Virus record (IMG/VR): IMGVR_UViG_3300030106_001109
Location: 1-34,142 of that record
From: a virus
DNA length: 34,142 nucleotides
Strand: one strand, 5' to 3'
Positions 1 to 8,633 of the stretch are shown here, in pieces (within the stretch, counting starts at the first letter, position 1; the number at the start of each line of letters is the position of its first letter). The notes beneath the pieces are model-generated. The model saw nothing but the letters and a program-made list of their open reading frames with translations, searched no databases and was not told the DNA's origin. A program made the translations under genes and the position numbers.

Positions 1-2414
1 TACAAAGTATAGAATCATTAGAAAGATTTCAGTTTTCTAAGATAAGAAATACAGAAAGAACACAAGGTAGATTAGATGATTTAGTAGAACAACTAGATGC
101 AGAAAGTGAAAATGCTTTTGCTGAGTTTGAAAAAATTATAAAAAATCCAGAATCTATATTAGATATAGAAAAAGATATTATGAAGAGATTAAAAAAATCT
201 CATCAAAGAAATTTAAAAGTATTAAGAGAACTATCTGAAGAATTTGCTACTAGAGGTTTAACAAAAAAACAAAAAGCATATTATGATATTCTTATTGATA
301 GAGTTACAAGTATATATAAAAATGCAACACCAAAAGAAAAAGGTATATTAGATGAGATTATTACATTTAAGATAGGTGAAACAACAGTACGTGGTAGTAA
401 AAGTAGAGCAAACAAATTACGTCAGCTTCTTGGTAAAATAGAAAATCCACAAAGACTAGATGCAGATTCTTTGATAGCTAATATGACAAGAACATTTGAA
501 GCATTGTATACAAAACCAGTTAAACCTACAAACGAAAAGTTTTATTTTACAAGACATTGGAATACAGGAGCAATACAGGATAATGAAGTATTATTTAGAG
601 GTATTCTGTATAATCATTATCTTAAAAATCCTGTTGGTAGACTAGCATCAATAATTGAAGATGGTGATAAAGCTAAAATAGAATCAGAAATAAATAAAAA
701 AGTTACACAAACCTATAACAGAATTATAGCTGATCACGATAATTTAAATGTAGAAAACATAAATGGGCAAGGTTTAAACAAGTTTGTTATGCATAGAAAA
801 CTTGATGCACCTAATAGTTTGTTTGTAGGAGTTGGTCCAGATAAAATTAATTTTATAGATGTAAATGCAGACTCAGTAATGAGAGTGTATATGCAAAGGT
901 TCGGACCTAATGTAGAAATGGCAAGAATGTTTAATGGAGATAGATTTGGTGATAGTGAGTTATTTCAATCTATAGATGATGCTATACAAAGATACAGTAA
1001 AGAAGTAAATAAAAATTACAATAAAGAAGCAAATAGATTTGCAAATCAATATGATGATATGCGTGAATTATCTTATGCTGTTATGGGTAGAATGGGATTA
1101 GGTGCTAATACAGGCTCACGTTCTAATCAAGTAGCAAGAATATTACAGCAATATGCACAGCTTACTATGATGGGTAGTGCAACATTAGCATCTCTTGCAG
1201 ATCCATTTAAAGTAATTTTATCTAGAGGACTAAGAGAAACTTTTGGCAGATACATTAATTCTTGGTTAGGTGATTTAAATGGTATTGAAAAAGCATTAAG
1301 AAAAGCTGGAGAAGAAGACTTACTTATTGTTACTGGAGAAGCTAATGATCCAATACTAAATACAGTAGCAACTAGGATGTCAGATATTGATTCATCACTT
1401 GGTATGCATGGTAATAGGAAGTTAGGTAGAATAGGAGATAAAATTGCAGATATTACAGATAGAGCATCAGCTAGTTTTTATAATGTAAATTTATTAAATC
1501 AATGGACTACAGGTCTTAAAAGATGGGTATCTAGTATGTCTGCTGATAGAATAATTAGAACTGGTATAGCTATTGTAGATGGTAAACCAACAACCAAAAA
1601 CTTAAAATTTGATGAACAAATATTATTACAGCATGGTTTAACAAGAACTGATTTAAGAAAGATAGCTAAAGTTTGGAGAGCAAATAATGGCGAAAGAGGT
1701 AAAAAAATATATTATAGTAATGTAACAAAGTGGATGGATCAAGAACCAGAGTTAGCTAGAAAGTATATTGCGGCTGTTAGAGCAGACATTATTAGCACAA
1801 TCATTACACCTACAGATGCAGATAAGCCACTTTTATCATATGGTAAATTTAAAGGTAGTAGATTTGGTAAATTATTAGGTGATAGACAACACACATTTTT
1901 TAAAATACCTATACAATTTATGAGTTGGAGTTTTGCCGCTAACAATAAAATATTATTATCTACATTGCAAGGTAGACACAAAGGAGTTATGGCTGGGGTT
2001 GTTGCTATGTTAGCGGCTGGGGTAGCAAGTGATTATATTAGAAATAGAAGTTGGTGGGAAAATAAATCTTTAACAGAAAAAATTATAAGAGGTATTGAAT
2101 ATTCAGGACTAACAAGTTATTGGTTAGATATTAATAACTTTGTAGAAGTAGCTTCATATAATAACTTTGGTATACGACCTTTGTTTGGTCAAGAAAATCC
2201 TTTTGCTGGTGAAACAGGTGATGCATTGTCAGAACCATTTGGTCCTGTAGGTAGTTTAGCTTATGATAGTTATAGGTTATTTGCAGATGATGAATTGACA
2301 TTAGATAGAAAAGCATCAATAATACGCAGATTGATACCATACAACAATATTTTATATTTAAAATGGTTGTTTAAAAGTATGGAAAATACTATAGTGGATC
2401 AAATAGAGGATTAA
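1..2414 (+). CDS. Large internal virion protein (T7 gp16 position), C-terminal part
   Basis: The reading frame is open from the left edge (codons start at base 3), so the gene is cut by the window boundary; the ATG at 180 is only an internal Met. The visible part is about 804 residues of mostly helical, Lys/Arg/Glu-rich protein, with a hydrophobic stretch encoded near 1981-2030. It lies directly upstream of the tail fibre, the T7 gp16 position, so it is probably ejected with the DNA and helps cross the cell envelope. No catalytic motif is seen. The frame matches the truncated gene at 32605-34142: joining the ends through a 10-base near-identical overlap (34133-34142 with 1-10) gives one uninterrupted protein of 1313 aa. 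Position supports the role better than sequence does. Confidence 0.75.
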   Translation, partial: QSIESLERFQFSKIRNTERTQGRLDDLVEQLDAESENAFAEFEKIIKNPESILDIEKDIMKRLKKSHQRNLKVLRELSEEFATRGLTKKQKAYYDILIDRVTSIYKNATPKEKGILDEIITFKIGETTVRGSKSRANKLRQLLGKIENPQRLDADSLIANMTRTFEALYTKPVKPTNEKFYFTRHWNTGAIQDNEVLFRGILYNHYLKNPVGRLASIIEDGDKAKIESEINKKVTQTYNRIIADHDNLNVENINGQGLNKFVMHRKLDAPNSLFVGVGPDKINFIDVNADSVMRVYMQRFGPNVEMARMFNGDRFGDSELFQSIDDAIQRYSKEVNKNYNKEANRFANQYDDMRELSYAVMGRMGLGANTGSRSNQVARILQQYAQLTMMGSATLASLADPFKVILSRGLRETFGRYINSWLGDLNGIEKALRKAGEEDLLIVTGEANDPILNTVATRMSDIDSSLGMHGNRKLGRIGDKIADITDRASASFYNVNLLNQWTTGLKRWVSSMSADRIIRTGIAIVDGKPTTKNLKFDEQILLQHGLTRTDLRKIAKVWRANNGERGKKIYYSNVTKWMDQEPELARKYIAAVRADIISTIITPTDADKPLLSYGKFKGSRFGKLLGDRQHTFFKIPIQFMSWSFAANNKILLSTLQGRHKGVMAGVVAMLAAGVASDYIRNRSWWENKSLTEKIIRGIEYSGLTSYWLDINNFVEVASYNNFGIRPLFGQENPFAGETGDALSEPFGPVGSLAYDSYRLFADDELTLDRKASIIRRLIPYNNILYLKWLFKSMENTIVDQIED

Positions 2415-4490
2415 ATGGCAATAGTAGTCAATGATACAACACCAAGAAACCAGTACACTGCTAGTGGTGGTCAAACACAGTTTACTTATAGCTTTGAAAT
2501 ATTTGAAGTAACAGATATTAAAGTATTTAAGGGTGCTACTTTATTAACATATGCCGCTTCTCCAAGTGGAGCTACACAATATTCAGTACAAGGTGCTGGT
2601 ACAAGTGGTGGAGGTACAATAACATTAGGTGCTGGTGCTACTGCTAGTGATATATATACATTAGTAAGAGATATACCAGTAAAAAGAACTTCTGATTTTC
2701 CTACATCTGGTCCGTTTGTTATAGAAAGTTTAAATACTGATCTTGATAAAATGGTTGCTATGATGGGTGAAAGAGAAGATGAGATAGCAAGATCAATAAG
2801 ATTAACAGATGATGATGCAACAGCAACATTAACACTGCCTGTATCAGCAACAAGAGCAAATAAAGTTTTAACATTTGATGGTAGTGGTAATGTATCTACT
2901 TCCATAGCATCTACTGATGTAAGTACAGTTGCTGGAATAGCTAGTAATATAACAACACTAAGTGGAATAGCAAGTAATGTTACAACAGTAGCTGGTATTA
3001 GTAGTAATGTAACTACAGTTGCTGGCAAGTCATCAGAAATAACTTCTGTTGCGGCAGTTGCTAGTTTAATAACTTCAGACTTTGTATCAGATCTAAACAC
3101 ATTAGCAGTAACAGATGTTGTAAATGATATTAATACATTGGCTACTTCTGATATTGTAAGTGATTTAAATACTTTAGCTACATCAGATATTGTTAGTGAT
3201 CTTAATACATTAGCAACAAGTGATATTGTTACTGATATAAATACTCTTGCTACAAGTGATATAGTAAGTGATTTAAATACACTTGCTACAAGTGATTTTG
3301 TATCAGATTTAAATACAATAGCTACTTCAACAAATGTAAACAATATTGCAACAGTTGCTGGCAATAACTCAAATATAAATACAGTAGCTGGTAACAATTC
3401 TAATATTTCTACTGTCGCTGGAATATCAAGTAACGTTACTACTGTTGCTGGTATTACAAGTAATATTGCTACAGTCGCTGGAATATCAGCAAATGTAACA
3501 ACAGTTGCTGGTAATAATGCAAACATAACTACACTAGCTGGTATAAGTTCAGATGTAACTTCGTTAGCAAATGCTTTATCTTCTACTACTAATTATACAG
3601 TAACAGTTGCAAGTGGTAATTTATATGGTGGTGGAACTGGTAATGTATTTTATTTAGATGGTACAGGTAATCCAGCAATTACTTTAATAAGAGGTAATAC
3701 GTATATATTTGATCAAAGTGATTCTAGTAATGCTACACATCCAATAGCATTTAGAACAAGTGCAGATGCAAGTTATACAACAGGTGTAACTTCTACTGGT
3801 ACTCCTGGAAATGCTGGAGCAAAAACTACATTTGTTGTGCCTTCAGATGCACCAGCTTCTTTAAAGTATTATTGCACTAGTCATGGAAATGGTATGGGTA
3901 ATGTTATTACTGTAGAAACTTCAAACATAAATGTTGTTGCTAGTAATATAGGAGAAGTGAATAGTTTTGCACAAAGATATAGAGTAGGAACAAGTGATCC
4001 TACATCATCACTTGATGAAGGTGATTTAGCATATAATAGTACAGCAAATGCTTTAAAATATTATAATGGATCTGCTTGGGTTACTATTGTTGCTGGTTCT
4101 TTAACAGATGTAGTTCAAGATGGTAGTCCACAATTAGGTGGTAATCTTGATGTTCAAACTAATTCAATAGTATCTACATCTAATCGAAATATAAACATTA
4201 CACCAGATGGTTCTGGAAAAGTAGTTTTAGATGGATTAAGCTATCCAACATCTGATGGTACAGCAAATCAATCTATAACAACAGATGGTTCTGGCAATCT
4301 ATCATTTGCTACAATACAAGCAAGTGAGTTGACAACTGCTGGAAATTTGTTTAGTAATTATAATAGTGTAAGTAGTAATGCTACTTCTACGACAGCCAGT
4401 ACAAAAAATGCGTTTCTTTTTGGACCGATAACTGTAAGTGGTTCTGCTACTTGGACAATAAATGGAAATGGTACATTAGAAATATTATAG
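2415..4490 (+). CDS. Tail fibre with T7 gp17-like N-terminus, repeat shaft and cupredoxin-like domain
   Basis: A 691-aa adsorption protein. Residues about 1-135 (opening MAIVVNDTTPRNQYTASGG) resemble the N-terminal domain that fixes T7-type fibres to the tail. A shaft follows: 10-aa repeats of the SNVTTVAGIS type (about 172-210 and 315-385) flanking 12-aa repeats of the NTLATSDIVSDL type (about 225-315). Residues about 395-505 look like a cupredoxin: His442 in a THPIAF context, then Cys487-x2-His490-x3-Met494 in YYCTSHGNGMGN. These four could be type 1 copper ligands. The C-terminus has Gly/Ser-rich fibre segments. The gene starts right after the upstream stop (TAAATG), with AGAGGA as ribosome site. 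Fibre identity is firm; copper binding is inferred from the motif only. Confidence 0.8.
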   Translation: MAIVVNDTTPRNQYTASGGQTQFTYSFEIFEVTDIKVFKGATLLTYAASPSGATQYSVQGAGTSGGGTITLGAGATASDIYTLVRDIPVKRTSDFPTSGPFVIESLNTDLDKMVAMMGEREDEIARSIRLTDDDATATLTLPVSATRANKVLTFDGSGNVSTSIASTDVSTVAGIASNITTLSGIASNVTTVAGISSNVTTVAGKSSEITSVAAVASLITSDFVSDLNTLAVTDVVNDINTLATSDIVSDLNTLATSDIVSDLNTLATSDIVTDINTLATSDIVSDLNTLATSDFVSDLNTIATSTNVNNIATVAGNNSNINTVAGNNSNISTVAGISSNVTTVAGITSNIATVAGISANVTTVAGNNANITTLAGISSDVTSLANALSSTTNYTVTVASGNLYGGGTGNVFYLDGTGNPAITLIRGNTYIFDQSDSSNATHPIAFRTSADASYTTGVTSTGTPGNAGAKTTFVVPSDAPASLKYYCTSHGNGMGNVITVETSNINVVASNIGEVNSFAQRYRVGTSDPTSSLDEGDLAYNSTANALKYYNGSAWVTIVAGSLTDVVQDGSPQLGGNLDVQTNSIVSTSNRNINITPDGSGKVVLDGLSYPTSDGTANQSITTDGSGNLSFATIQASELTTAGNLFSNYNSVSSNATSTTASTKNAFLFGPITVSGSATWTINGNGTLEIL
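2920..3575 (+). repeat. Tandem coding repeats of the tail-fibre shaft (30-nt and 36-nt units)
   Basis: Within the fibre gene, a 36-nt unit encoding NTLATSDIVSDL-like peptides is repeated about six to seven times (about 3085-3330). It is flanked by 30-nt units encoding SNVTTVAGIS-like peptides (about 2925-3040 and 3340-3560). The copies differ mostly at synonymous positions (for example aca/act/aag-agt choices for Thr and Ser), so the protein period is kept while the DNA has diverged. Confidence 0.8.
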
Positions 4491-4499
4491 GAGTAAAAC

Positions 4500-5081
4500 A
4501 TGGCAAGTACAGTAGCAGTAGATAAAATACAAGGAGCAAGTGGAACAACAGTAACTATACCTACTGGACATTCCTTAGTCGTAACAGATGGTATAGGTAT
4601 ATCAAGTTTACCAACAGTCACAGTAGCAAAAGGTGGTACAGGATCAACAAGTGCAAGTGCCGCTAGAACAGCTTTAGGTGTTGCAATAGGTAGTGATGTA
4701 CAGGCATTTGATGCTGATACAGTTAAGAAAGATGTAAACAATACATTTACTAAAGCACAAAGAGGTAGCACACAAACTGCTGGATCACAGACAGGTAGTG
4801 TAACACTTGATTTTGATACTTATCAAAACTTTGTTTTAACAGCAACAGGTAATGTAACACTAGCTAATCCTTCAACTGAATCAGTAGGGCAGTCTGGTAT
4901 AATAGTTTTTATACAAGATGGTACAGGAAGCAGAACACTATCACTAGGTACAGATTATGAAACTGCTGGTGGTGCTGGTTTAACAATATCAACAGGAGCA
5001 AATGCTGTTGATGTTATACCATATTTTGTTAAGGCTTCTGGGTCAATACAACTAGGAGTACCACAACTTGCCTTTGCATAG
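4500..5081 (+). CDS. Tail fibre/collar-like structural protein
   Basis: A 193-aa protein opening MASTVAVDKIQGASGTTVTI, followed by the VAKGGTGSTSASAARTALGV segment typical of phage tail-fibre repeats. The second half (about 85-193) is rich in Thr, Gly and Ser and predicted beta, as in fibre tip or baseplate-attached proteins. It starts 9 bases after the main fibre with AGGAG as ribosome site, so it belongs to the same adsorption cluster. It is probably an accessory fibre or distal tip. No enzymatic motif is visible. Confidence 0.65.
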   Translation: MASTVAVDKIQGASGTTVTIPTGHSLVVTDGIGISSLPTVTVAKGGTGSTSASAARTALGVAIGSDVQAFDADTVKKDVNNTFTKAQRGSTQTAGSQTGSVTLDFDTYQNFVLTATGNVTLANPSTESVGQSGIIVFIQDGTGSRTLSLGTDYETAGGAGLTISTGANAVDVIPYFVKASGSIQLGVPQLAFA

Positions 5082-5093
5082 GAGACATAAGTA

Positions 5094-5915
5094 ATGCCAG
5101 TACGAGGTGAATTTTTCCAAAATCCTGGTAGTGGAGGTGGTGCATTTTATTCTTATCAAATAGAACAAAGTGTTAGACTAGACAGACTTCATGCCGATAG
5201 ATTATATAGAACACCTAGTAGTGCAGGCAATAGAAGAACTCTTACTATTTCTTTTTGGTTAAAAAGAGCTGAGACTGCTCAATACCAAACAGCGATATTA
5301 CAATCAGATGACCCATCAACAGTTAACAGAACAAGTTCTATAAATTTTTTAACAGAAGCTAATGGAACAGGTAATGAGGGTAAACTAGCTTTTGGTATAA
5401 ATGGTGGACTTGAAGCAGTAGCATATAGTGAAGGAAGATATAGAGACTCAACTGGTTGGACAAATATAGTACATAGAATAGATACCACACAATCAACAAA
5501 TACCGATCGAACAAGAAGTTATGTAAATGGAAGTTTAATTAGTTATGGTAATGATCCTGGTACTACAACTTATCCTAGTCAAAATTATGAAACTGGATTT
5601 TGTAGTACATCTCAAATAACTGTAGCAAGTAATGGTAATGCAAACGCTGATTATCCTTTAGCAGGATATTTAGCAGAATTTATATTAGCAGATGGTTATT
5701 CATATGATGCTAGTTATTTTGGAGAAACAAAAAATGGTGTATGGGTTCCAAAAGACTATCACAATACAACAGGTAATTATGGTACCACAGGATTCTATCT
5801 CCGATTTGAAAATGCAAGTGACCTCGGCAATGATTCGAGTGGGAACAATAATGATTTTACAACAGCTATGGGAGCAGACCATCAAGTTCTTGATAGTCCA
5901 ACATTTGGGAGTTAA
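5094..5915 (+). CDS. LamG/concanavalin-like lectin-fold tail protein
   Basis: 273 aa. Residues about 45-235 have the look of a concanavalin A-like (LamG/laminin G) beta-sandwich: RRTLTISFWLKR, then GWTNIVHRID, YVNGSLIS, and AGYLAEFILADGYSYDASYFGE near the end. The C-terminus (DLGNDSSGNNNDFTTAMGADHQVLDSPT) is a linker that, in marine phage proteins as I recall them, continues straight into a SPRY-like domain. Here it ends in a stop, and the SPRY-like domain is the next gene two bases on. Likely role: carbohydrate recognition on the host surface. Start ATG has AGGAG upstream. Confidence 0.65.
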   Translation: MPVRGEFFQNPGSGGGAFYSYQIEQSVRLDRLHADRLYRTPSSAGNRRTLTISFWLKRAETAQYQTAILQSDDPSTVNRTSSINFLTEANGTGNEGKLAFGINGGLEAVAYSEGRYRDSTGWTNIVHRIDTTQSTNTDRTRSYVNGSLISYGNDPGTTTYPSQNYETGFCSTSQITVASNGNANADYPLAGYLAEFILADGYSYDASYFGETKNGVWVPKDYHNTTGNYGTTGFYLRFENASDLGNDSSGNNNDFTTAMGADHQVLDSPTFGS

Positions 5916-5917
5916 TT

Positions 5918-7678
5918 ATGCCGAGTAGTGGAAATTTTCCAGTTTTAAATACTTTATACAGGGGTCAAAGATCATCATCTTCAAGTTATTATTCAGCAGC
6001 AACACAAGGAAATACAAGATTTAAATCATTAGGAACAAGTGCAGATGTTTTACAAATAAGCACTGTTGAAAATTTAAAAACTGGTAAATGGTATTGGGAA
6101 TTTGTTTTAATGAGTAATAATGGTGATAGAATGGCAAATACTGGTGTTGCTGACTCTAATCGTGCTAACTGGGATTATACTGTTAATTCTGATGTTTACG
6201 GTACTGGCACAAGTTCAAAATCTGTTCATTTTTATACTTATGGTCAAATAATGAGAAAAAATGGTTCTGATACTGGAGCTTATTCAACAAATAATTCTTC
6301 TCATTCAATAGGAGATGTTTTTGGATTTGCGTTAGATACTGATAATGGTAAAGCATATGCTCATAAAAATGGAACATATTATGCTTCTGGTAATCCTGCC
6401 ACTGGTGCAAATCCTGGTGCTACTTGGACAGTAGCAACTGAGTTTACAGATGGTTTTACACCATATTTTGCAAATTCAGGAGGATTTGATGGAGATGGAA
6501 TACTCAACTTTGGACAAGACTCAACATTTGGTGGAGCTAAAAGTGCAGGAGGTAATGCTGATGAAAATGGTTTTGGTGATTTTCAATATGCTCCTCCCTC
6601 TGGTTTTTTAGCAGTATGTTCGGCTAACTTACCTATTTCAGATGACATAGACCCAGCACAGACTGATACAAATTTTCCTGCAAAACAATTTAATACTATT
6701 AATTATACTGGTAATGATGGAGCACAAAGTGTAACTGGATTAGGACTATCCCCTGACCTCATTTGGCTTAAAGCTAGAAATAGCTCACAACATTATGCTT
6801 TATTTGATACTAATAGAGGTGCATTAAAAAGACTAGGAAGTAGTAGAACAAATGCTGAAGATACAGATTCTTCATTTTTATCTTCTTTTGATGCTGATGG
6901 TTTTTCTTGGTCATCTGGAGGAGATAATACACAAAATGGATCTTACAATTATGTTGCATGGTGTTGGAGAGCTAATGGAGGAACAACTTCTAGTAATGGT
7001 AATGGTTCAATAACTTCTACAGTACAAAGTTCTACTTCTGGGGGTTTTAGTATTATAACCTATACTGGAAATGGAAGTTCAGGTGCTACTATAGGGCATG
7101 GTTTATCATCTAAACCAGAATGGATTATAGTAAAAAATCGTTCATCTTCAGAGCATTGGACACTTTATCATGTATCGGCTGGAGCAACAGATTATACAAC
7201 ATTTACTGCTTCCGCATTTACTGCTAATAGTGGATTTTGGAACGATACAGAACCAACAAATAGTCTTATAACATTAGGAAATAATGCCAGAGTTAATAGT
7301 AATGGAGATAATTATGTATGTTATGCTTGGCATGGAGTTGATGGATATAGTAAATTTTCTAATTATAAGGGAACAGGAAGTTCAGATGATGACGGAGTAT
7401 TTGTGTATACAGGATTCAGACCAAAATTATTATATTTAAAAAAAGATGGTACAACAAGTTGGAATGTATTTTATTCACCACCAAAAACATTTAACTCAGC
7501 TAGTAACGCATATTTAACTTGGGATACTTCAGATCAAGAAGCAAATGGAGTTCCAGTTGACTTTTTAAGTAATGGTTTCAAAGTGCGTAGCAGTGGTACT
7601 GGTGTAAATGCTAGTGGTACAACTTTTTATTATGGCTGCTGGGGAGACGTGCCATGGAAATATAACAATACTTTTTAG
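5918..7678 (+). CDS. SPRY-like plus repeated DUF7483-like tail protein
   Basis: 586 aa. The N-terminal part (about 10-230) resembles a SPRY/B30.2 domain (TGKWYWEFVLMSNNGDRMAN, GDVFGFALDTDNGKAYAHKN). Two beta-rich modules follow, each with an ITYTGN opening, a GLSPDLIWLKAR- or GLSSKPEWIIVKNR-type segment and a WCWRANG- or YAWHGVDG-type end, as in the DUF7483 family of phage tail proteins. It probably binds host surface structures together with the preceding lectin-like protein. Start: ATG with GGGAG about 6 bases upstream, inside the end of the previous gene. The frame differs from that gene, so this is either a natural split of a usually fused protein or a frameshift. Confidence 0.6.
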   Translation: MPSSGNFPVLNTLYRGQRSSSSSYYSAATQGNTRFKSLGTSADVLQISTVENLKTGKWYWEFVLMSNNGDRMANTGVADSNRANWDYTVNSDVYGTGTSSKSVHFYTYGQIMRKNGSDTGAYSTNNSSHSIGDVFGFALDTDNGKAYAHKNGTYYASGNPATGANPGATWTVATEFTDGFTPYFANSGGFDGDGILNFGQDSTFGGAKSAGGNADENGFGDFQYAPPSGFLAVCSANLPISDDIDPAQTDTNFPAKQFNTINYTGNDGAQSVTGLGLSPDLIWLKARNSSQHYALFDTNRGALKRLGSSRTNAEDTDSSFLSSFDADGFSWSSGGDNTQNGSYNYVAWCWRANGGTTSSNGNGSITSTVQSSTSGGFSIITYTGNGSSGATIGHGLSSKPEWIIVKNRSSSEHWTLYHVSAGATDYTTFTASAFTANSGFWNDTEPTNSLITLGNNARVNSNGDNYVCYAWHGVDGYSKFSNYKGTGSSDDDGVFVYTGFRPKLLYLKKDGTTSWNVFYSPPKTFNSASNAYLTWDTSDQEANGVPVDFLSNGFKVRSSGTGVNASGTTFYYGCWGDVPWKYNNTF

Positions 7679-7691
7679 GAGGTAAAATAAT

Positions 7692-8330
7692 ATGTGGGCT
7701 TATATAAAAGATAATAAAATAGAGGAGATAATAGCTAGACCTAAAGATATGGTCATAGATGATGTAAGACATTCTCGAAGAATATTTACAGCATGGACTT
7801 GGGATGAACTTAATGCCATAGGTATCTATACTGTAGAAGCAGGAGCAAAAGGGAATGATAGGTTTGAAATAACAAGTCAACCTACTTATACATTTGATAA
7901 TTCTAACAAAAAAGTTACTACTAAATACACCACCAGTGATAAAGCATTAGATGATGCTAATGCTAAAAACGAAGATGGTAGTGATATGAAAGACCCTATT
8001 ACAGGAGAACAAGTAATTAACTATGGTTTAAAAACATTAGCTAAAAATCAATGTAAAATTACTGCCAATGAACTAATAGCACGATTTAATTGGTTAGTAG
8101 AACGTAGTATTTATGATAGTAGTAAAGCTATTCCTGATGCAGTAAAAACATATGTTACAGCAATAAGAAAAGATTGCAGTGATATTGAAACAGCAATCAC
8201 AAATGCAAAAGATATGGATGCTTTCAAAGAATTGTATTTAGATGAATATAACAGTGATGGTTCAATTAAAACAGTAGCAAGAGTAAATAGGTGGACAAGT
8301 GATAGCACAGTTAAAGAATATATTAGATAA
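7692..8330 (+). CDS. Putative tail fibre assembly-like protein
   Basis: 212 aa with a strong GGAGG ribosome site. It opens MWAYIKDNKIEEIIARPKDM and has a middle part (about 55-100) with YTFDNSNKKVTTKYTTSDKA. Short proteins of this type commonly follow tail fibre genes and resemble XkdW/fibre-assembly-type proteins. The C-terminal half (about 105-212) is helical and charged. No catalytic motif is visible. The position between the fibre cluster and the lysis cluster supports a chaperone or accessory tail role, but the family assignment is tentative. Confidence 0.5.
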   Translation: MWAYIKDNKIEEIIARPKDMVIDDVRHSRRIFTAWTWDELNAIGIYTVEAGAKGNDRFEITSQPTYTFDNSNKKVTTKYTTSDKALDDANAKNEDGSDMKDPITGEQVINYGLKTLAKNQCKITANELIARFNWLVERSIYDSSKAIPDAVKTYVTAIRKDCSDIETAITNAKDMDAFKELYLDEYNSDGSIKTVARVNRWTSDSTVKEYIR

Positions 8331-8394
8331 GATAAAATCTTATTTTAAAAAGAAACGTAAAAGAGGTAGACCTCCAAAGACAAGAGCATTCTAA
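8299..8394 (+). CDS. 31-aa AT-hook-like basic peptide
   Basis: A GTG start at 8299, preceded by AGGTGG six bases upstream, opens a 31-codon frame ending in TAA at 8392-8394. The C-terminal half is very basic and contains KKKRKRGRPPKTRAF, with the RGRP core of an AT-hook minor-groove binding motif. It overlaps the end of the upstream gene by 32 bases and shares one base with the next ATG (TAATG), as in translationally coupled phage genes. Binding AT-rich DNA is inference from the motif. Being so short, it could be a chance frame, but the ribosome site, the coupling and the motif all agree. Confidence 0.5.
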   Translation: MIAQLKNILDKIKSYFKKKRKRGRPPKTRAF

Positions 8395-8633
8395 TGACTA
8401 TAGATCCTTTTCTAGTTTGGAATATAGTTCTGTCTTTTATAGTTGTTCCTTTTGGTTGGGCATTTGGTAAATTATTTTCAGAGGTAAAAAGATTACAGCT
8501 ACACTTAAATGTTACACGTGAAACATATGCCACTAAATCTGAGTTAAATAATGAAGCAAGAGAAACTAAAGAAGCTATAATAAGACTTGAACAAAAACTA
8601 GATAGGATAGCAGATAGATGGTCGAGCCAGTAA
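8394..8633 (+). CDS. Small membrane protein with C-terminal coiled coil
   Basis: 79 aa. Residues about 5-28 are a hydrophobic segment (PFLVWNIVLSFIVVPFGWAFG). A charged helical region follows (about 30-76), with heptad-like spacing: LNNEARETKEAIIRLEQKLDRIADR. The architecture fits a small phage membrane or spanin-associated protein. It lies in the lysis neighbourhood, one base overlapping the AT-hook peptide and 16 bases overlapping the next gene. Topology is visible; function is not established. An accessory holin or antiholin is possible. Confidence 0.55.
   Translation: MTIDPFLVWNIVLSFIVVPFGWAFGKLFSEVKRLQLHLNVTRETYATKSELNNEARETKEAIIRLEQKLDRIADRWSSQ

Noticed and set aside
2486-3526. A 346-codon open frame on the minus strand opposite the tail fibre
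   Set aside because: It is an antisense shadow of the repeat-rich fibre gene, with low-complexity Val/Leu/Thr repeats and no ribosome site.
2920-3575. Regular repeats resembling a CRISPR array
   Set aside because: The period follows codons of an open tail-fibre frame, units are contiguous with no unique spacers, and there are no cas genes.
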